The translations under genes were made by a program, and so were the position numbers. From Lachnospiraceae bacterium (GTDB taxonomy: Bacteria > Bacillota > Clostridia > Lachnospirales > Lachnospiraceae): a DNA stretch of 64,000 nucleotides. The notes below the pieces were generated by a model. That model was given only the letters and a program-made list of their open reading frames with translations. It ran no database searches and was not told the origin of the DNA. This document shows, one piece after another, positions 1 through 8,408 of this stretch (the first letter of the stretch is position 1; the number at the start of each line of letters is the position of its first letter). The DNA is taken from assembly GCA_017624855.1 (NCBI GenBank), contig JAGAMF010000007.1, positions 62,001 to 126,000 of the forward strand, written 5' to 3'.

Positions 1-791
1 CCAAAATATTCTTTGATATGGGAATTATGAACACCACTTTTTCCAATACCATACTTACTGTGGCGACTTTGCAGGATTTGTGCCTGTGGATTCTCTTAAA
101 TGCGGCTACCAGAATCGCGGCTACCGGCGAAGTAAAGTTTTTGGATATGCTTATTGTGGTTGTAGTAACCTTGGGGCTGTTTGTAGCGGTAAAATTAATT
201 TCCGACCATACGAAAGTATGGAAGAAGCAAATGAAGGCCATACATTTTTACAGTATCAGCTTTGCCGTGCTTCTTATGGTGTGCGGCCTGTTGTCTCTTT
301 GTGGCATAAACATCATGTATTCCGCCTTTTTGGTGGGCTATGTGTTAAAAGCCATCGTAGGATACAATGATGAATCCAAGAGCAAAATGGATGCACTGGG
401 TAATTTTGCATTTTCCTTTTTTATTCCGATTTATTTTGCCTTGGTAGGTATTCAGTTAAATGTAGTGAATGACTTCTCATTCTTAAAATTTGCTGTTTTC
501 TTTGTGATTGCTTTCGGTTTGGAAGCAGTGGGAACATTGTCCATGCTTCTGTTTACCAATTTAACCACTGCATCAAAAATTAATTTTGCGGTTACCATGA
601 ATGCCAGAGGCGGCCCGGGCATTGTATTGGCCACTGTGGCATATGCCAACGGCATCATCAGTTTGGAATTTTTTACGGTGTTGATTCTGACCACCATGCT
701 TTCTTCACTGATTGCAGGATATTGGTTGCGCAGACAGCAGAAGCAAGACGCCAATGTGTTTATGGTTTTAACCAAGCCGGAGAAGAAATAG
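1..791 (+). CDS. Cation:proton antiporter (CPA2 family), 3' part
   Basis: The reading frame is open to the first base, so the start lies upstream of the window; about 262 codons are visible. The protein is almost entirely hydrophobic helices with one charged loop (around SDHTKVWKKQ) and carries the RGGPGIVLA segment typical of the last helices of CPA2 sodium (or potassium)/proton exchangers. Family knowledge says such proteins exchange a monovalent cation for protons across the cytoplasmic membrane. No C-terminal TrkA/RCK domain follows: the protein ends about 20 residues after the last helix. The ion specificity cannot be read from the sequence. A KdpDE-like pair nearby makes a role in potassium or sodium balance plausible, which is inference. 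Confidence 0.8.
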   Translation, partial: KIFFDMGIMNTTFSNTILTVATLQDLCLWILLNAATRIAATGEVKFLDMLIVVVVTLGLFVAVKLISDHTKVWKKQMKAIHFYSISFAVLLMVCGLLSLCGINIMYSAFLVGYVLKAIVGYNDESKSKMDALGNFAFSFFIPIYFALVGIQLNVVNDFSFLKFAVFFVIAFGLEAVGTLSMLLFTNLTTASKINFAVTMNARGGPGIVLATVAYANGIISLEFFTVLILTTMLSSLIAGYWLRRQQKQDANVFMVLTKPEKK

Positions 792-938
792 GCAAAACGG
801 TTTAAGGTCATTTTATAAATAACAATTATAAAATTTATAATGAAAAGGTTTATAAAACCGCTTTTTAAACCGATAAAAGATATGGTGTGGTCGCAAGGTA
901 TAGAGAATGCGGCGATGTAAGAAAGGAGCTTATAAGCT

Positions 939-1160
939 ATGGATAAGATTAAAGAGCAGATTGAAAAAATCGTAGAAAAGATTAAAAAGGATCCTGATTT
1001 CAAGGAAGAATTCATGAAAGATCCTGAGAAAGCCATCGAAAAAGTAACCGGCATTGACATTCCCGACGGAATGGTAGATAAGGTGGTTGACGGTGTTAAG
1101 GCTAAGATTACCGGCGACAAGATTTCAGGAGCTATGGGTTCTTTGAAGAATTTGTTCTAA
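939..1160 (+). CDS. Small acidic/basic helical protein resembling Nif11/NHLP leader domains
   Basis: A 73-residue, highly charged protein preceded by AAAGGAGC with good spacing. Its middle reads DPDFKEEF..DPEKAIEK..GIDIPDG, the layout of the Nif11/nitrile-hydratase-leader-peptide domain (DPEF..L..DP..AL...GI.LP.G). It ends in a glycine-rich, mildly hydrophobic tail without cysteines. No RiPP-modifying enzyme or ABC peptidase lies nearby in the window, so this may be a free-standing helical protein of unknown job rather than a peptide precursor. It is transcribed alone and followed by a strong terminator. Confidence 0.7.
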   Translation: MDKIKEQIEKIVEKIKKDPDFKEEFMKDPEKAIEKVTGIDIPDGMVDKVVDGVKAKITGDKISGAMGSLKNLF

Positions 1161-1176
1161 TTACATAAGTTCATGA

Positions 1177-1211
1177 GAAAAGTGCAGAGGATTATTCCTC
1201 TGCACTTTTTT
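1177..1211. terminator. Bidirectional intrinsic terminator
   Basis: A perfect stem GTGCAGAGGA/TCCTCTGCAC with a 4-nt loop is flanked by A and T runs on both sides. It sits between the small gene at 939 and the convergent response regulator gene, so it can end both transcripts. Confidence 0.85.
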
Positions 1212-1229
1212 ATTACTTACTTGAGCGTT

Positions 1230-1937
1230 TTACAGATTTTCTTCGTTCATGCGGTAACCTACGCCAAGCTCATTGATAATATACTGATTATCGCCGGGTT
1301 TAGAACCCAGTTTTTTACGAATATTAGCCATGTTTACCTGAAGCTTTTTGATGCTGCCGTCATCGGAGCAACCCCAGATTTCTTTTATAATGGAGGCATA
1401 GGTCATGACTTTGCCGGTATGATAAGAAAGAAGCGCCAAGATGTTATACTCGGTCTGAGTAAGCTTAATTTCCTCATCTTTCATATATACGATACGACGA
1501 TCATAATCAATGGTTAAATCATATAAGGTAAATTTCTCGCCGGGAAGAGAACCGGAGCCGCTTCCGGGGCGATTGTTTCGCAGTGTGGCACGAACTCTTG
1601 CGAGAAGCTCACCGGTGCCGAACGGTTTGGTTATGTAATCATTGGCGCCTAAATCCAAAGCTTCGATTTTATCCTTTTCGCCGGTTCTTGCGGAGAGAAC
1701 AATAATGGGTGTGGTATCCGTTTGGCGAATATTTTGAATAAATTCAATGCCGTCCCTATCGGGAAGACCTAAGTCCAGCATAACCAAATCCGGAATATGG
1801 GAAGCATACATGAGAAGTCCCTGTTCACAGGTTGAAGCTGAAAGTGTCTGGTAATCGTTGGCACTCAATACGGTTTCAATAAAATTTCGAATATTATTTT
1901 CATCTTCGATTACCAAAATTTTATATTTGTTACTCAT
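1230..1937 (-). CDS. OmpR/PhoB-type response regulator, KdpE-like
   Basis: 235 residues. A CheY-like receiver has the acidic pair near residue 11 (IEDEN), the phospho-acceptor Asp55 in MLDLGLPD and the conserved Lys in DYITKPF; a winged-helix DNA-binding domain follows with the usual end GVGYRM. The start overlaps the stop of the sensor kinase gene by 8 nt, so the two are translationally coupled. The partner's DUF4118 region makes KdpE the best match, but no kdpFABC operon is visible, so it may control another potassium or osmotic-stress target. Confidence 0.85.
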   Translation of the reverse strand: MSNKYKILVIEDENNIRNFIETVLSANDYQTLSASTCEQGLLMYASHIPDLVMLDLGLPDRDGIEFIQNIRQTDTTPIIVLSARTGEKDKIEALDLGANDYITKPFGTGELLARVRATLRNNRPGSGSGSLPGEKFTLYDLTIDYDRRIVYMKDEEIKLTQTEYNILALLSYHTGKVMTYASIIKEIWGCSDDGSIKKLQVNMANIRKKLGSKPGDNQYIINELGVGYRMNEENL

Positions 1938-2988
1938 TTTTGTCCTCCATTTTTAACTTAAAATAAAAAATTGCACCGCCTTCTTCGCGGTTTTCTCCGT
2001 GAATCGTACCGCCGTGAGCATTTACGATGGTAGAACATACGGACAATCCGATTCCCATATTGTTGCGACTACCGTCGGTAGGGGTGTCGGAGCGGCTGAT
2101 ATAGCCGCTGAATAAGCGGTCTTTTACATCGGGATGAATACCGCACCCGTTGTCTAATACCGAAAAAACGGCAAAGGATTCATGGGTATCAACTTTTAGC
2201 ATTAATTCGGTCATGTCTTTGGCATGAAAAACTGCATTTTCCAGCAAATTGAGAAGCACCTGTTCAATCAAAATAGGGTCCATGGGGATGCTGATAAACT
2301 GTTCGGGGATTTCCACGATTACTGCCTGTTCGGGACAGCGTTTCTTGAATTTTACAAGAACGGAGTCGATTAGTTCTTCAAGTACCACAGGTGTTTTGTT
2401 TACTTTTACCTTGTTGCTGTCAATTCTGGTTACAGACAGCAGATTTTCCACCATGTGAATCAACCACTGGGAATCTTTTTGTACATCTCCCAGAAGCTTC
2501 AAATTCTGCTCCTTTGACAGTGTATCGTAGTTCTCGATTACTGCGGAAGTAGAGCCGTAAATAGAGGTAAGCGGTGTTCGCAAATCGTGAGATACGGCGC
2601 GTAAAAGGTTTGCACGCATTCGCTCCATTTCACTTTCCGATTTAATCTTTTCCTGCGCTTTCAACTGTGTGGTCAGCGTGCCTGTCATAACCGCGACAAT
2701 CAGCATTACCACGGCCGAGAAAATACATTCCGGTGAAATTAAGTCAAATGCATAGTAAGGAAAAGTAAAGGCATAATTTACCGCCAAAACGCTTAAAAGT
2801 GATGCGGTAATGCCCCAAAAATATCCTTGGGTTTTTAAAGACACAAGAAAAACACCCAAAACGAAAATCATGGGTATTAATGTTCTGGTATCAAATACAA
2901 TTTCGATAAAAAGATTTACGGCAAATAAAAAAAGTAAGGTTACTAATGTAAAAATGCCGTCCCATATAAGCTGTTTGTGTTTTTTCAT
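1930..2988 (-). CDS. Sensor histidine kinase, KdpD C-terminal half (DUF4118 + HisKA + HATPase)
   Basis: Begins with four membrane helices of the DUF4118 type, then a HisKA helix with the phospho-accepting His in VSHDLRTPL, and a HATPase with N (LLENAV), G1 (DNGCGI) and G2 (NNMGIGLSV) boxes. The roughly 500-residue KdpD N-terminal universal-stress/sensor region is absent, as in many Clostridia. The frame extends to 3006, but a good promoter (-10 at 2995-3000) lies within that extension, so the Met at 2988 (MKKHKQ) is preferred, giving 352 residues and a nearly leaderless mRNA. It acts with the regulator just downstream. Confidence 0.85.
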   Translation of the reverse strand: MKKHKQLIWDGIFTLVTLLFLFAVNLFIEIVFDTRTLIPMIFVLGVFLVSLKTQGYFWGITASLLSVLAVNYAFTFPYYAFDLISPECIFSAVVMLIVAVMTGTLTTQLKAQEKIKSESEMERMRANLLRAVSHDLRTPLTSIYGSTSAVIENYDTLSKEQNLKLLGDVQKDSQWLIHMVENLLSVTRIDSNKVKVNKTPVVLEELIDSVLVKFKKRCPEQAVIVEIPEQFISIPMDPILIEQVLLNLLENAVFHAKDMTELMLKVDTHESFAVFSVLDNGCGIHPDVKDRLFSGYISRSDTPTDGSRNNMGIGLSVCSTIVNAHGGTIHGENREEGGAIFYFKLKMEDKNE

Positions 2989-2994
2989 GTATGT

Positions 2995-3023
2995 ATTATA
3001 GTACATAGCGGTTAGCCTTACAA
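2995..3023 (-). promoter_or_regulatory. Sigma-A promoter for the KdpDE-like pair
   Basis: On the minus strand TTGTAA (3018-3023), a 17-nt spacer and a perfect TATAAT (2995-3000). The predicted start of transcription falls within about 2 nt of the ATG at 2988, so no Shine-Dalgarno would be present. Confidence 0.6.
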
Positions 3024-3045
3024 GTTAAGAAGCGGTAAAAAGAAA

Positions 3046-3074
3046 TTGCACATCCTTGTGTATGAGGCTATAAT
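3046..3074 (+). promoter_or_regulatory. Sigma-A promoter for the MATE-HAD operon
   Basis: TTGCAC (3046-3051), 17-nt spacer, perfect TATAAT (3069-3074). It is divergent from the kinase promoter, and the 5' untranslated region to the ATG at 3132 is about 50 nt. Confidence 0.6.
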
Positions 3075-3131
3075 TAGTTTCGGAAATATGCGTAAAAGAA
3101 GTGAAAATCATATTTGATATACGGAGATAAA

Positions 3132-4529
3132 ATGGATCAGAATCAAAAGTATATACGAATGACAACCGAACCCATTCCCAAGTTGGTAGGTTCTTTGGCA
3201 GTGCCTACCATTATCAGTATGCTTGTGACCACCTTTTATAATATGGTGGATACTTATTTCGTGGGTAAAATAGACACTTCAGCCACGGCAGCCGTAGGTG
3301 TGGTTTTTTCTTTAATGGCATTTATACAGGCCTTCGGCTTTCTCTTTGGTCACGGCGCCGGCAATTTTATGGCGCGAAAGCTGGGGGAAAAAGACTTGGA
3401 AGAAGCTTCAAGGATAGCCAATGCAGGCTTCTTTTTCTGTCTGGTATTCGGTATTCTTTTTATGGTTATGGGACTGATATTTGTAGAACCTCTGGCATAC
3501 ATGCTGGGGTCTACGGAGACCATTCTTCCCTATGCGGTGGATTACATGCGGATTATCCTGTTGGGAAGTCCCTACATGATGGCTTCGTTTGTGTTGAATA
3601 ATCAGATGCGATATCAGGGAAATGCCATGTATGCCATGATAGGTATTATTGTGGGTGCAGTGTTGAATATTGCTCTGGATCCGCTGCTTATGTTTGGTCT
3701 TGACATGGGAATCAAAGGAGCCGCTTATGCCACCATTATCAGCCAGGGCGTAAGTTTCCTGCTCTTGTTGGGAGCTACCCACTTTGGTGGAAACATTCCC
3801 ATTACGCTGAAAAAGAATCCCTTCGTATTTCGACTGTTGCCGGAGATTCTTGCGGGCGGTATGCCTTCGTTGTGTCGTCAGGGAATTGCCAGTATATCCG
3901 TCATGTTACTGAATACGTCAGCGCGAGATATTGCCCTGCTTCAGGCGGATGCGGAGAGCGCCGGCCTGTATGCGGACGCAGCTATTGCGGCGTTGTCCAT
4001 TGTGTCTCGCATTACTATGTTTGCCAATTCGGCATTGATCGGTTTCGGCCAGGGATTTCAGCCGGTATGCAGTTTTAATTACGGAGCCAAAATATATAAA
4101 AGAGTAAAAGAATCTTTCTGGTTTTGCGTAAAAACTTCGCTGGTTTTCCTGATTGCGGTAGCTGTTGCAGGATTTGTTTTTGCCCCGCATCTGGTGGAGA
4201 TTATGCGTGACGGAGACCCTTTGGTAACGGAAATCGGTACTTTTGCGTTAAGGGCGCAGTGCCTGACGTTTCCGTTGAACGCGTGGATTGTTATGTGTAA
4301 CATGCTTTTACAGGCTTGCGGACAATCTTTTACCGCATCTGTGGTGGCATCTTGCAGGCAGGGAATTTGCTTCATTCCGCTATTATATATTCTGCCCGCA
4401 TTCTTTGATTTTACGGGAATTTTGGTTGCTCAGCCGGTGGCAGATGTTTTTACATTGGTAATTTCCATGGTGTTTGGTTTGTGGTTTCTTCGGAAGCTTG
4501 AGAAAGATAAAAACGAGGTGAATGTATGA
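3132..4529 (+). CDS. MATE family multidrug/sodium antiporter
   Basis: 465 residues with about 12 membrane helices and the two-fold MATE arrangement. The first helix contains PTIISMLVTTFYNMVDTYFVG and the loop GAGNFMARKLGE. The family exports cationic drugs or metabolites using a sodium or proton gradient. ATG at 3132 is chosen because GGAG lies 5 nt upstream; an upstream TTG at 3114 has no ribosome site. The stop overlaps the next start as ATGA, so the HAD hydrolase is translationally coupled. The substrate is unknown. Confidence 0.9.
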   Translation: MDQNQKYIRMTTEPIPKLVGSLAVPTIISMLVTTFYNMVDTYFVGKIDTSATAAVGVVFSLMAFIQAFGFLFGHGAGNFMARKLGEKDLEEASRIANAGFFFCLVFGILFMVMGLIFVEPLAYMLGSTETILPYAVDYMRIILLGSPYMMASFVLNNQMRYQGNAMYAMIGIIVGAVLNIALDPLLMFGLDMGIKGAAYATIISQGVSFLLLLGATHFGGNIPITLKKNPFVFRLLPEILAGGMPSLCRQGIASISVMLLNTSARDIALLQADAESAGLYADAAIAALSIVSRITMFANSALIGFGQGFQPVCSFNYGAKIYKRVKESFWFCVKTSLVFLIAVAVAGFVFAPHLVEIMRDGDPLVTEIGTFALRAQCLTFPLNAWIVMCNMLLQACGQSFTASVVASCRQGICFIPLLYILPAFFDFTGILVAQPVADVFTLVISMVFGLWFLRKLEKDKNEVNV

Positions 4530-5131
4530 TTAAAAATATAGTATTTGATGTAGGAATGGTTTTGGTTGATTTTAAATGGCGTCAGGTTATGGCAGATGTG
4601 GGATGTACTCCCGAGGAAATCGAGGTGATTTCCGCGGTCATGGTAAACGGCCCCTTGTGGAATGAGTTGGACAGAGGTGTTATGGAGGAAGAGGATGTCA
4701 TTGCCGGCATGGTAGCCAAGCTCCCCGGCTTGGAGGACAAAGCATGGGCATTCTGGAAAAACATTCATCTTACTATTGAGGCGTTTCCATACGCGAAAGA
4801 TTGGGTAAAAGGTTTGCAGGATGAGGGATACCACACATACCTTCTTACCAACTATCCCAGAAGCCTTTATAAAAATACCGCAGAGCAGTGCTTTACTTTC
4901 CTGCCCTACATAGATGATGTTTTGGTATCTTCTCATGAAAAGATGACCAAACCCGACAAGGAAATCTATGAGCGCCTCCTTGAAAAGTTTGATTTAAAAG
5001 CGGAGGAGACCGTTTTTATCGATGACAGACTTGCCAACATCGAAGGCGCCGAAAGCGTAGGCATCACGGGAATTCATTTTACCGATTATGAGGAAGTAAG
5101 TGCCAAATTAAATAAAATCATCGGAAGATAA
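4526..5131 (+). CDS. HAD superfamily hydrolase, subfamily IA
   Basis: 201 residues. Motif I is FDVGMVLVDF, where the usual DxD nucleophile pair reads D-V-G, so the second acid/base Asp is not present. Motif II is LLTNY, motif III the Lys of KPDKEIYE, and motif IV FIDDRLANIEGA. The helical cap between motifs I and II is the YihX/haloacid dehalogenase type. With D to G at the +2 position, as in YihX-like or epoxide-hydrolase-N-like members, phosphatase activity is not certain. Coupled to the upstream MATE gene and followed by a terminator. Confidence 0.85.
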   Translation: MIKNIVFDVGMVLVDFKWRQVMADVGCTPEEIEVISAVMVNGPLWNELDRGVMEEEDVIAGMVAKLPGLEDKAWAFWKNIHLTIEAFPYAKDWVKGLQDEGYHTYLLTNYPRSLYKNTAEQCFTFLPYIDDVLVSSHEKMTKPDKEIYERLLEKFDLKAEETVFIDDRLANIEGAESVGITGIHFTDYEEVSAKLNKIIGR

Positions 5132-5148
5132 ACCGGAAGAATTATATG

Positions 5149-5191
5149 AACCGTCTTAAAATAAAGCCCTTTGTTTTAAGGCGGTTTTTTA
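5149..5191 (+). terminator. Intrinsic terminator of the MATE-HAD operon
   Basis: Stem ACCGTCTTAAAA / TTTTAAGGCGGT with one G-T pair and a 12-nt loop, followed by TTTTTT. Confidence 0.85.
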
Positions 5192-5255
5192 TTGGAGAAA
5201 CAAATTCTTTTAAGCAAAGAGCGGAGTGTGCGTCGGATACAATTACCGGGAGGGG

Positions 5256-5285
5256 TTAATTTTTTGCCCCTTTTAACCGAAATAA
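5256..5285 (+). promoter_or_regulatory. Candidate sigma-28 (FliA/SigD) promoter
   Basis: TTAA at 5256-5259, about 17 nt, then CCGAAATAA at 5277-5285, resembling TAAA-N15-GCCGATAA, ahead of a flagellin operon where that sigma factor is expected. The match is imperfect and no sigma-A box is clear here. Confidence 0.4.
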
Positions 5286-5318
5286 ATAGTGACCTAAAAA
5301 TATGGCATGAGGTGTAGC

Positions 5319-8300
5319 ATGATTCATTTATATACAAATTCCGGTCAGGAAGACAAACAAGTAAATACAACTTATGCAAAACCCGTAGAGAATAGTGCGT
5401 CCCGCGTGATTAAGGCTACGGATTTTGCCATGTCCATTACCGGAAAGAATGCTGAGTTCTCGGCATATGAAGGTCAGGGCATAAGCAAGCAGGATATTAT
5501 GAAGCAGGCAGGCGCCATGGATGTTACGGCAAACCGCAATTACATGACGGTAATGTCCAATTCGTTATCCGATGAAGATTATGCCGAACTGGTAAAAGAA
5601 GGCTATAAGCCCGGGGAAACTTCCGTGGAAACCACGGTAACCGTGGTGGATGAGATTAAAGCAAAGCTGGCTCAGAGCGGTGTGATTATAGAAGGTTACA
5701 ATGATGATTTGTCCGATGAGGTTTTGCAGGAGATTACCGGTAGCGAAAGTGCTGCCAACGCGGTAAAAAAGGCATTTCGCGAGGCAGATATCCCTATGAC
5801 GGAAGGCAATGTGAGAAATACTGCCGAGGCTATGGGCTATGCAGCAGAGATTACTGAAATTACCGATGGAATGTGCGATTACCTTCTTCGAAACGGTATC
5901 GACCCCACCATCGACCATTTATACAGAGTTCGTTTTTCCGGTGCGGAAGTTTCGGAAAACATGGGTGGTTATTATGCCGATGATATCGGCGGCTATATGA
6001 GCAAGCAGTCTTCCGAATTTGACTGGCAAAGTATGGAAGCAAGATTGTCACAGACCGTTGAAGAGGCAGGACTTCCCGTAAACGAAGAAACCATGAAGGA
6101 AGCACAGTGGCTTGTAAAAAGCGGAATTCTTCTGAATGCAGGTAATGTAAAGATTCTCCATGATTTAAAAGGAATCCGGATGCCTATGTCTGAGGAAGAA
6201 GTTGCCCGCAGTATTGCCAACGCCATCGCGGACGGCAGAGAAGCAAAGGAAGCTTATCTTAGCAACAGCACAAGCAAGTTAAACGAAGCGGTGCAGGTAT
6301 ATGAGGATGTACAGAGCTTCAGCTACGAAGCGGTTAAGGTTGTGGTAGAGGGCGGCAAGTCCTTAAACATTCGCGAATTACGGGTGGCAATGCAGTCTGT
6401 TCGCATTGAAGGCACCGTAAGTGAAAACGGCATCAGCCTTTCGGTGGAAGCTGCAAGCGCATCCATGGCGGCAGTAAGTGCCGAAGCGGTAAGCACGGAG
6501 AATCCGGAACTTGTAAAAGCAATGCGTGTTTTGGAAGAAACCAGACTTGCCATGACGGTAGAGAATAATTACAGGCTTATGAAGCTTGGTTACAATATTG
6601 AGACCACAGAACTTTCACAGTTGGTGGAAGATTTAAAAGCAGTGGAAGCTCACAGACAGAATACCCTTTTCCCCAAGGACAGTGAAGCTGCACAGAAAGC
6701 AACTTTGTGGCAGGCGACAAACGATAAGCTTGTTACATTGGCTTTTATGCCGGCGGCAACCGTAGGTAAAATTGTACAGGCGGAAGGCGTACACACTTTA
6801 TCTTCGGTACACGATTTGGGCGAGGCCATGCGGCAGGATTATCTCAAAGCCGGACAGCAGTACGAGCTTCTGGGAACCGAAGTACGCAGGGATTTGGGAG
6901 ATTCCATTCAGAAGGCATTCAGCAATGTGGATGATATTCTGCAGGATATGAATTTCGAGTTGAACGATACCAATCGTCGTGCAGTGCGAATCCTTGGATA
7001 CAACAGTATGGAAATAACGGTTTCCAACATTGAAAGCGTAAGAGAGGCAGATGCCGGATTGCAGCGAATCATAAATAAAATGACGCCTGCTTCTACCTTA
7101 CAGTTGATTCGGGATGGCATTAATCCCTTGGAAACGGATTTGGCAACTTTGGAAAATCACCTTGACGGTTATGAAAGTACTACCACGCAGACTGCCGAGA
7201 AATACAGTAAATTCCTTTTTAAGTTGGAGAAGAATCATGAGATTACTCCTGAGGAAAGAGAGTCATATATCGGTATTTACAGACTTTTACATCAGATTGA
7301 AAAAGCAGACGGTGCTTTGGTAGGAAATCTTTTAAGTCAGGGCGCGGAAATGACTTTTAAGAATCTTTTATCGGCTGCAAGAAGCGGTAAAAGTACCGGA
7401 ATGGACTACTGCATCGATGAAAGCTTCGGCGCCATGGCAAAGCAGGCAGGATACGAATTCAATATCAGCAGCCAGATTTTAAAAGGATTTGAAGATGTCT
7501 TAATCGGAAATGAAGAAATCAACGCAGAAATCATGGCAGAGGATTTGGACGAATTAAGAGATGTCCTTGGCGGAAAAAATGCGGATGCGGTAGAGGAATT
7601 ACTCTATTACAATCAGGAAATAACGCCGGACAATATACAGTCCATGCAGGCATTGCTTGAAAATCCGGATGCAACGCAGAGCGCATGGAGCATTTTCCAA
7701 GCGGCAGCAGAAAAGAACCGGGGAGCGCGCAATGCAGATAAAAAAGCAGAGGGCGAAGCAGAAGCAGTTCGGGAGAGTGCAAAAGAGGCAAGTGCTTTGG
7801 AAGAGGCAATTTTCGCAATGCAGGATGCTTTTACGGATGAGGTAAGTGCCAAGGATGCTTACAGCGAGCTTGTTAAGCAGACGGGCAGTATTTTGGAAGA
7901 GAGCCTGGCAAATGACGAAATGGGCAGAATTGACATTAAGTCCATGACTTCGGCATATAAGCAGATTTCTTTTACCGGAAATCTTATGAAAGAAGAGAAT
8001 TACGAAATTCCGGCATATATTAACGGTAAGCTTCAGGGAATCAGAGTTAAAATTGTACATAAGGGTGAAAGCGAAGGCAATGTAATAGCAACCCTTTCCA
8101 CAGAAAAATACGGCAATATCGTAGCACAGTTCAGACTCACGGAAGAGAAGGTACAGGGCTACATCGCATGCGACAGCGAAGAGGGCATGGAGGCCCTGAA
8201 AGCAGCCGGAAGATTCGAGGAAGAATTGTCCGCTGCAGGCAAAGAAGCAGGCGATATCAGATATCTTTACAGTGAGAAACTGGACGGAACCTTTTTGTAT

Positions 8301-8399
8301 CGCAGACACGATAAAAGTGATCCGGCCGGCGGTTCAACCAAAGATTTATACGAAACGGCAAAATTGTTTATTTTAAGTATGCAGGATACAGAAAGGTAA
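5319..8399 (+). CDS. Large flagellin-operon protein with FliK-like C-terminus
   Basis: 1026 residues, no signal peptide or membrane helix. ATG at 5319 has GAGGTG 5 nt upstream; an earlier ATG at 5307 lacks a site. The body holds several degenerate repeats of a helix-turn pattern (L..GI.PT...L), for example LLRNGIDPTIDHL, LVKSGILLNAGNV, LMKLGYNIETTEL and LIRDGINPLETDL. I recall such proteins in Lachnospiraceae flagellar loci as DUF6240, from memory. The last 140 residues (around VKIVHKGESEGNVIATLSTE and AQFRLTEEKVQGYI) resemble the FliK hook-length-control C-domain: beta strands followed by a helix (EEGMEALKAAG). A gap of 9 nt to flagellin indicates co-transcription. The function in assembly is inferred. 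Confidence 0.65.
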   Translation: MIHLYTNSGQEDKQVNTTYAKPVENSASRVIKATDFAMSITGKNAEFSAYEGQGISKQDIMKQAGAMDVTANRNYMTVMSNSLSDEDYAELVKEGYKPGETSVETTVTVVDEIKAKLAQSGVIIEGYNDDLSDEVLQEITGSESAANAVKKAFREADIPMTEGNVRNTAEAMGYAAEITEITDGMCDYLLRNGIDPTIDHLYRVRFSGAEVSENMGGYYADDIGGYMSKQSSEFDWQSMEARLSQTVEEAGLPVNEETMKEAQWLVKSGILLNAGNVKILHDLKGIRMPMSEEEVARSIANAIADGREAKEAYLSNSTSKLNEAVQVYEDVQSFSYEAVKVVVEGGKSLNIRELRVAMQSVRIEGTVSENGISLSVEAASASMAAVSAEAVSTENPELVKAMRVLEETRLAMTVENNYRLMKLGYNIETTELSQLVEDLKAVEAHRQNTLFPKDSEAAQKATLWQATNDKLVTLAFMPAATVGKIVQAEGVHTLSSVHDLGEAMRQDYLKAGQQYELLGTEVRRDLGDSIQKAFSNVDDILQDMNFELNDTNRRAVRILGYNSMEITVSNIESVREADAGLQRIINKMTPASTLQLIRDGINPLETDLATLENHLDGYESTTTQTAEKYSKFLFKLEKNHEITPEERESYIGIYRLLHQIEKADGALVGNLLSQGAEMTFKNLLSAARSGKSTGMDYCIDESFGAMAKQAGYEFNISSQILKGFEDVLIGNEEINAEIMAEDLDELRDVLGGKNADAVEELLYYNQEITPDNIQSMQALLENPDATQSAWSIFQAAAEKNRGARNADKKAEGEAEAVRESAKEASALEEAIFAMQDAFTDEVSAKDAYSELVKQTGSILEESLANDEMGRIDIKSMTSAYKQISFTGNLMKEENYEIPAYINGKLQGIRVKIVHKGESEGNVIATLSTEKYGNIVAQFRLTEEKVQGYIACDSEEGMEALKAAGRFEEELSAAGKEAGDIRYLYSEKLDGTFLYRRHDKSDPAGGSTKDLYETAKLFILSMQDTER

Positions 8400-8408
8400 G
8401 GTGACAAT

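Noticed and set aside
7599-8309. 236-codon minus-strand frame within the FliK-like gene
   Set aside because: Antisense shadow of a strong coding region; Cys/Phe-rich translation without a start site.
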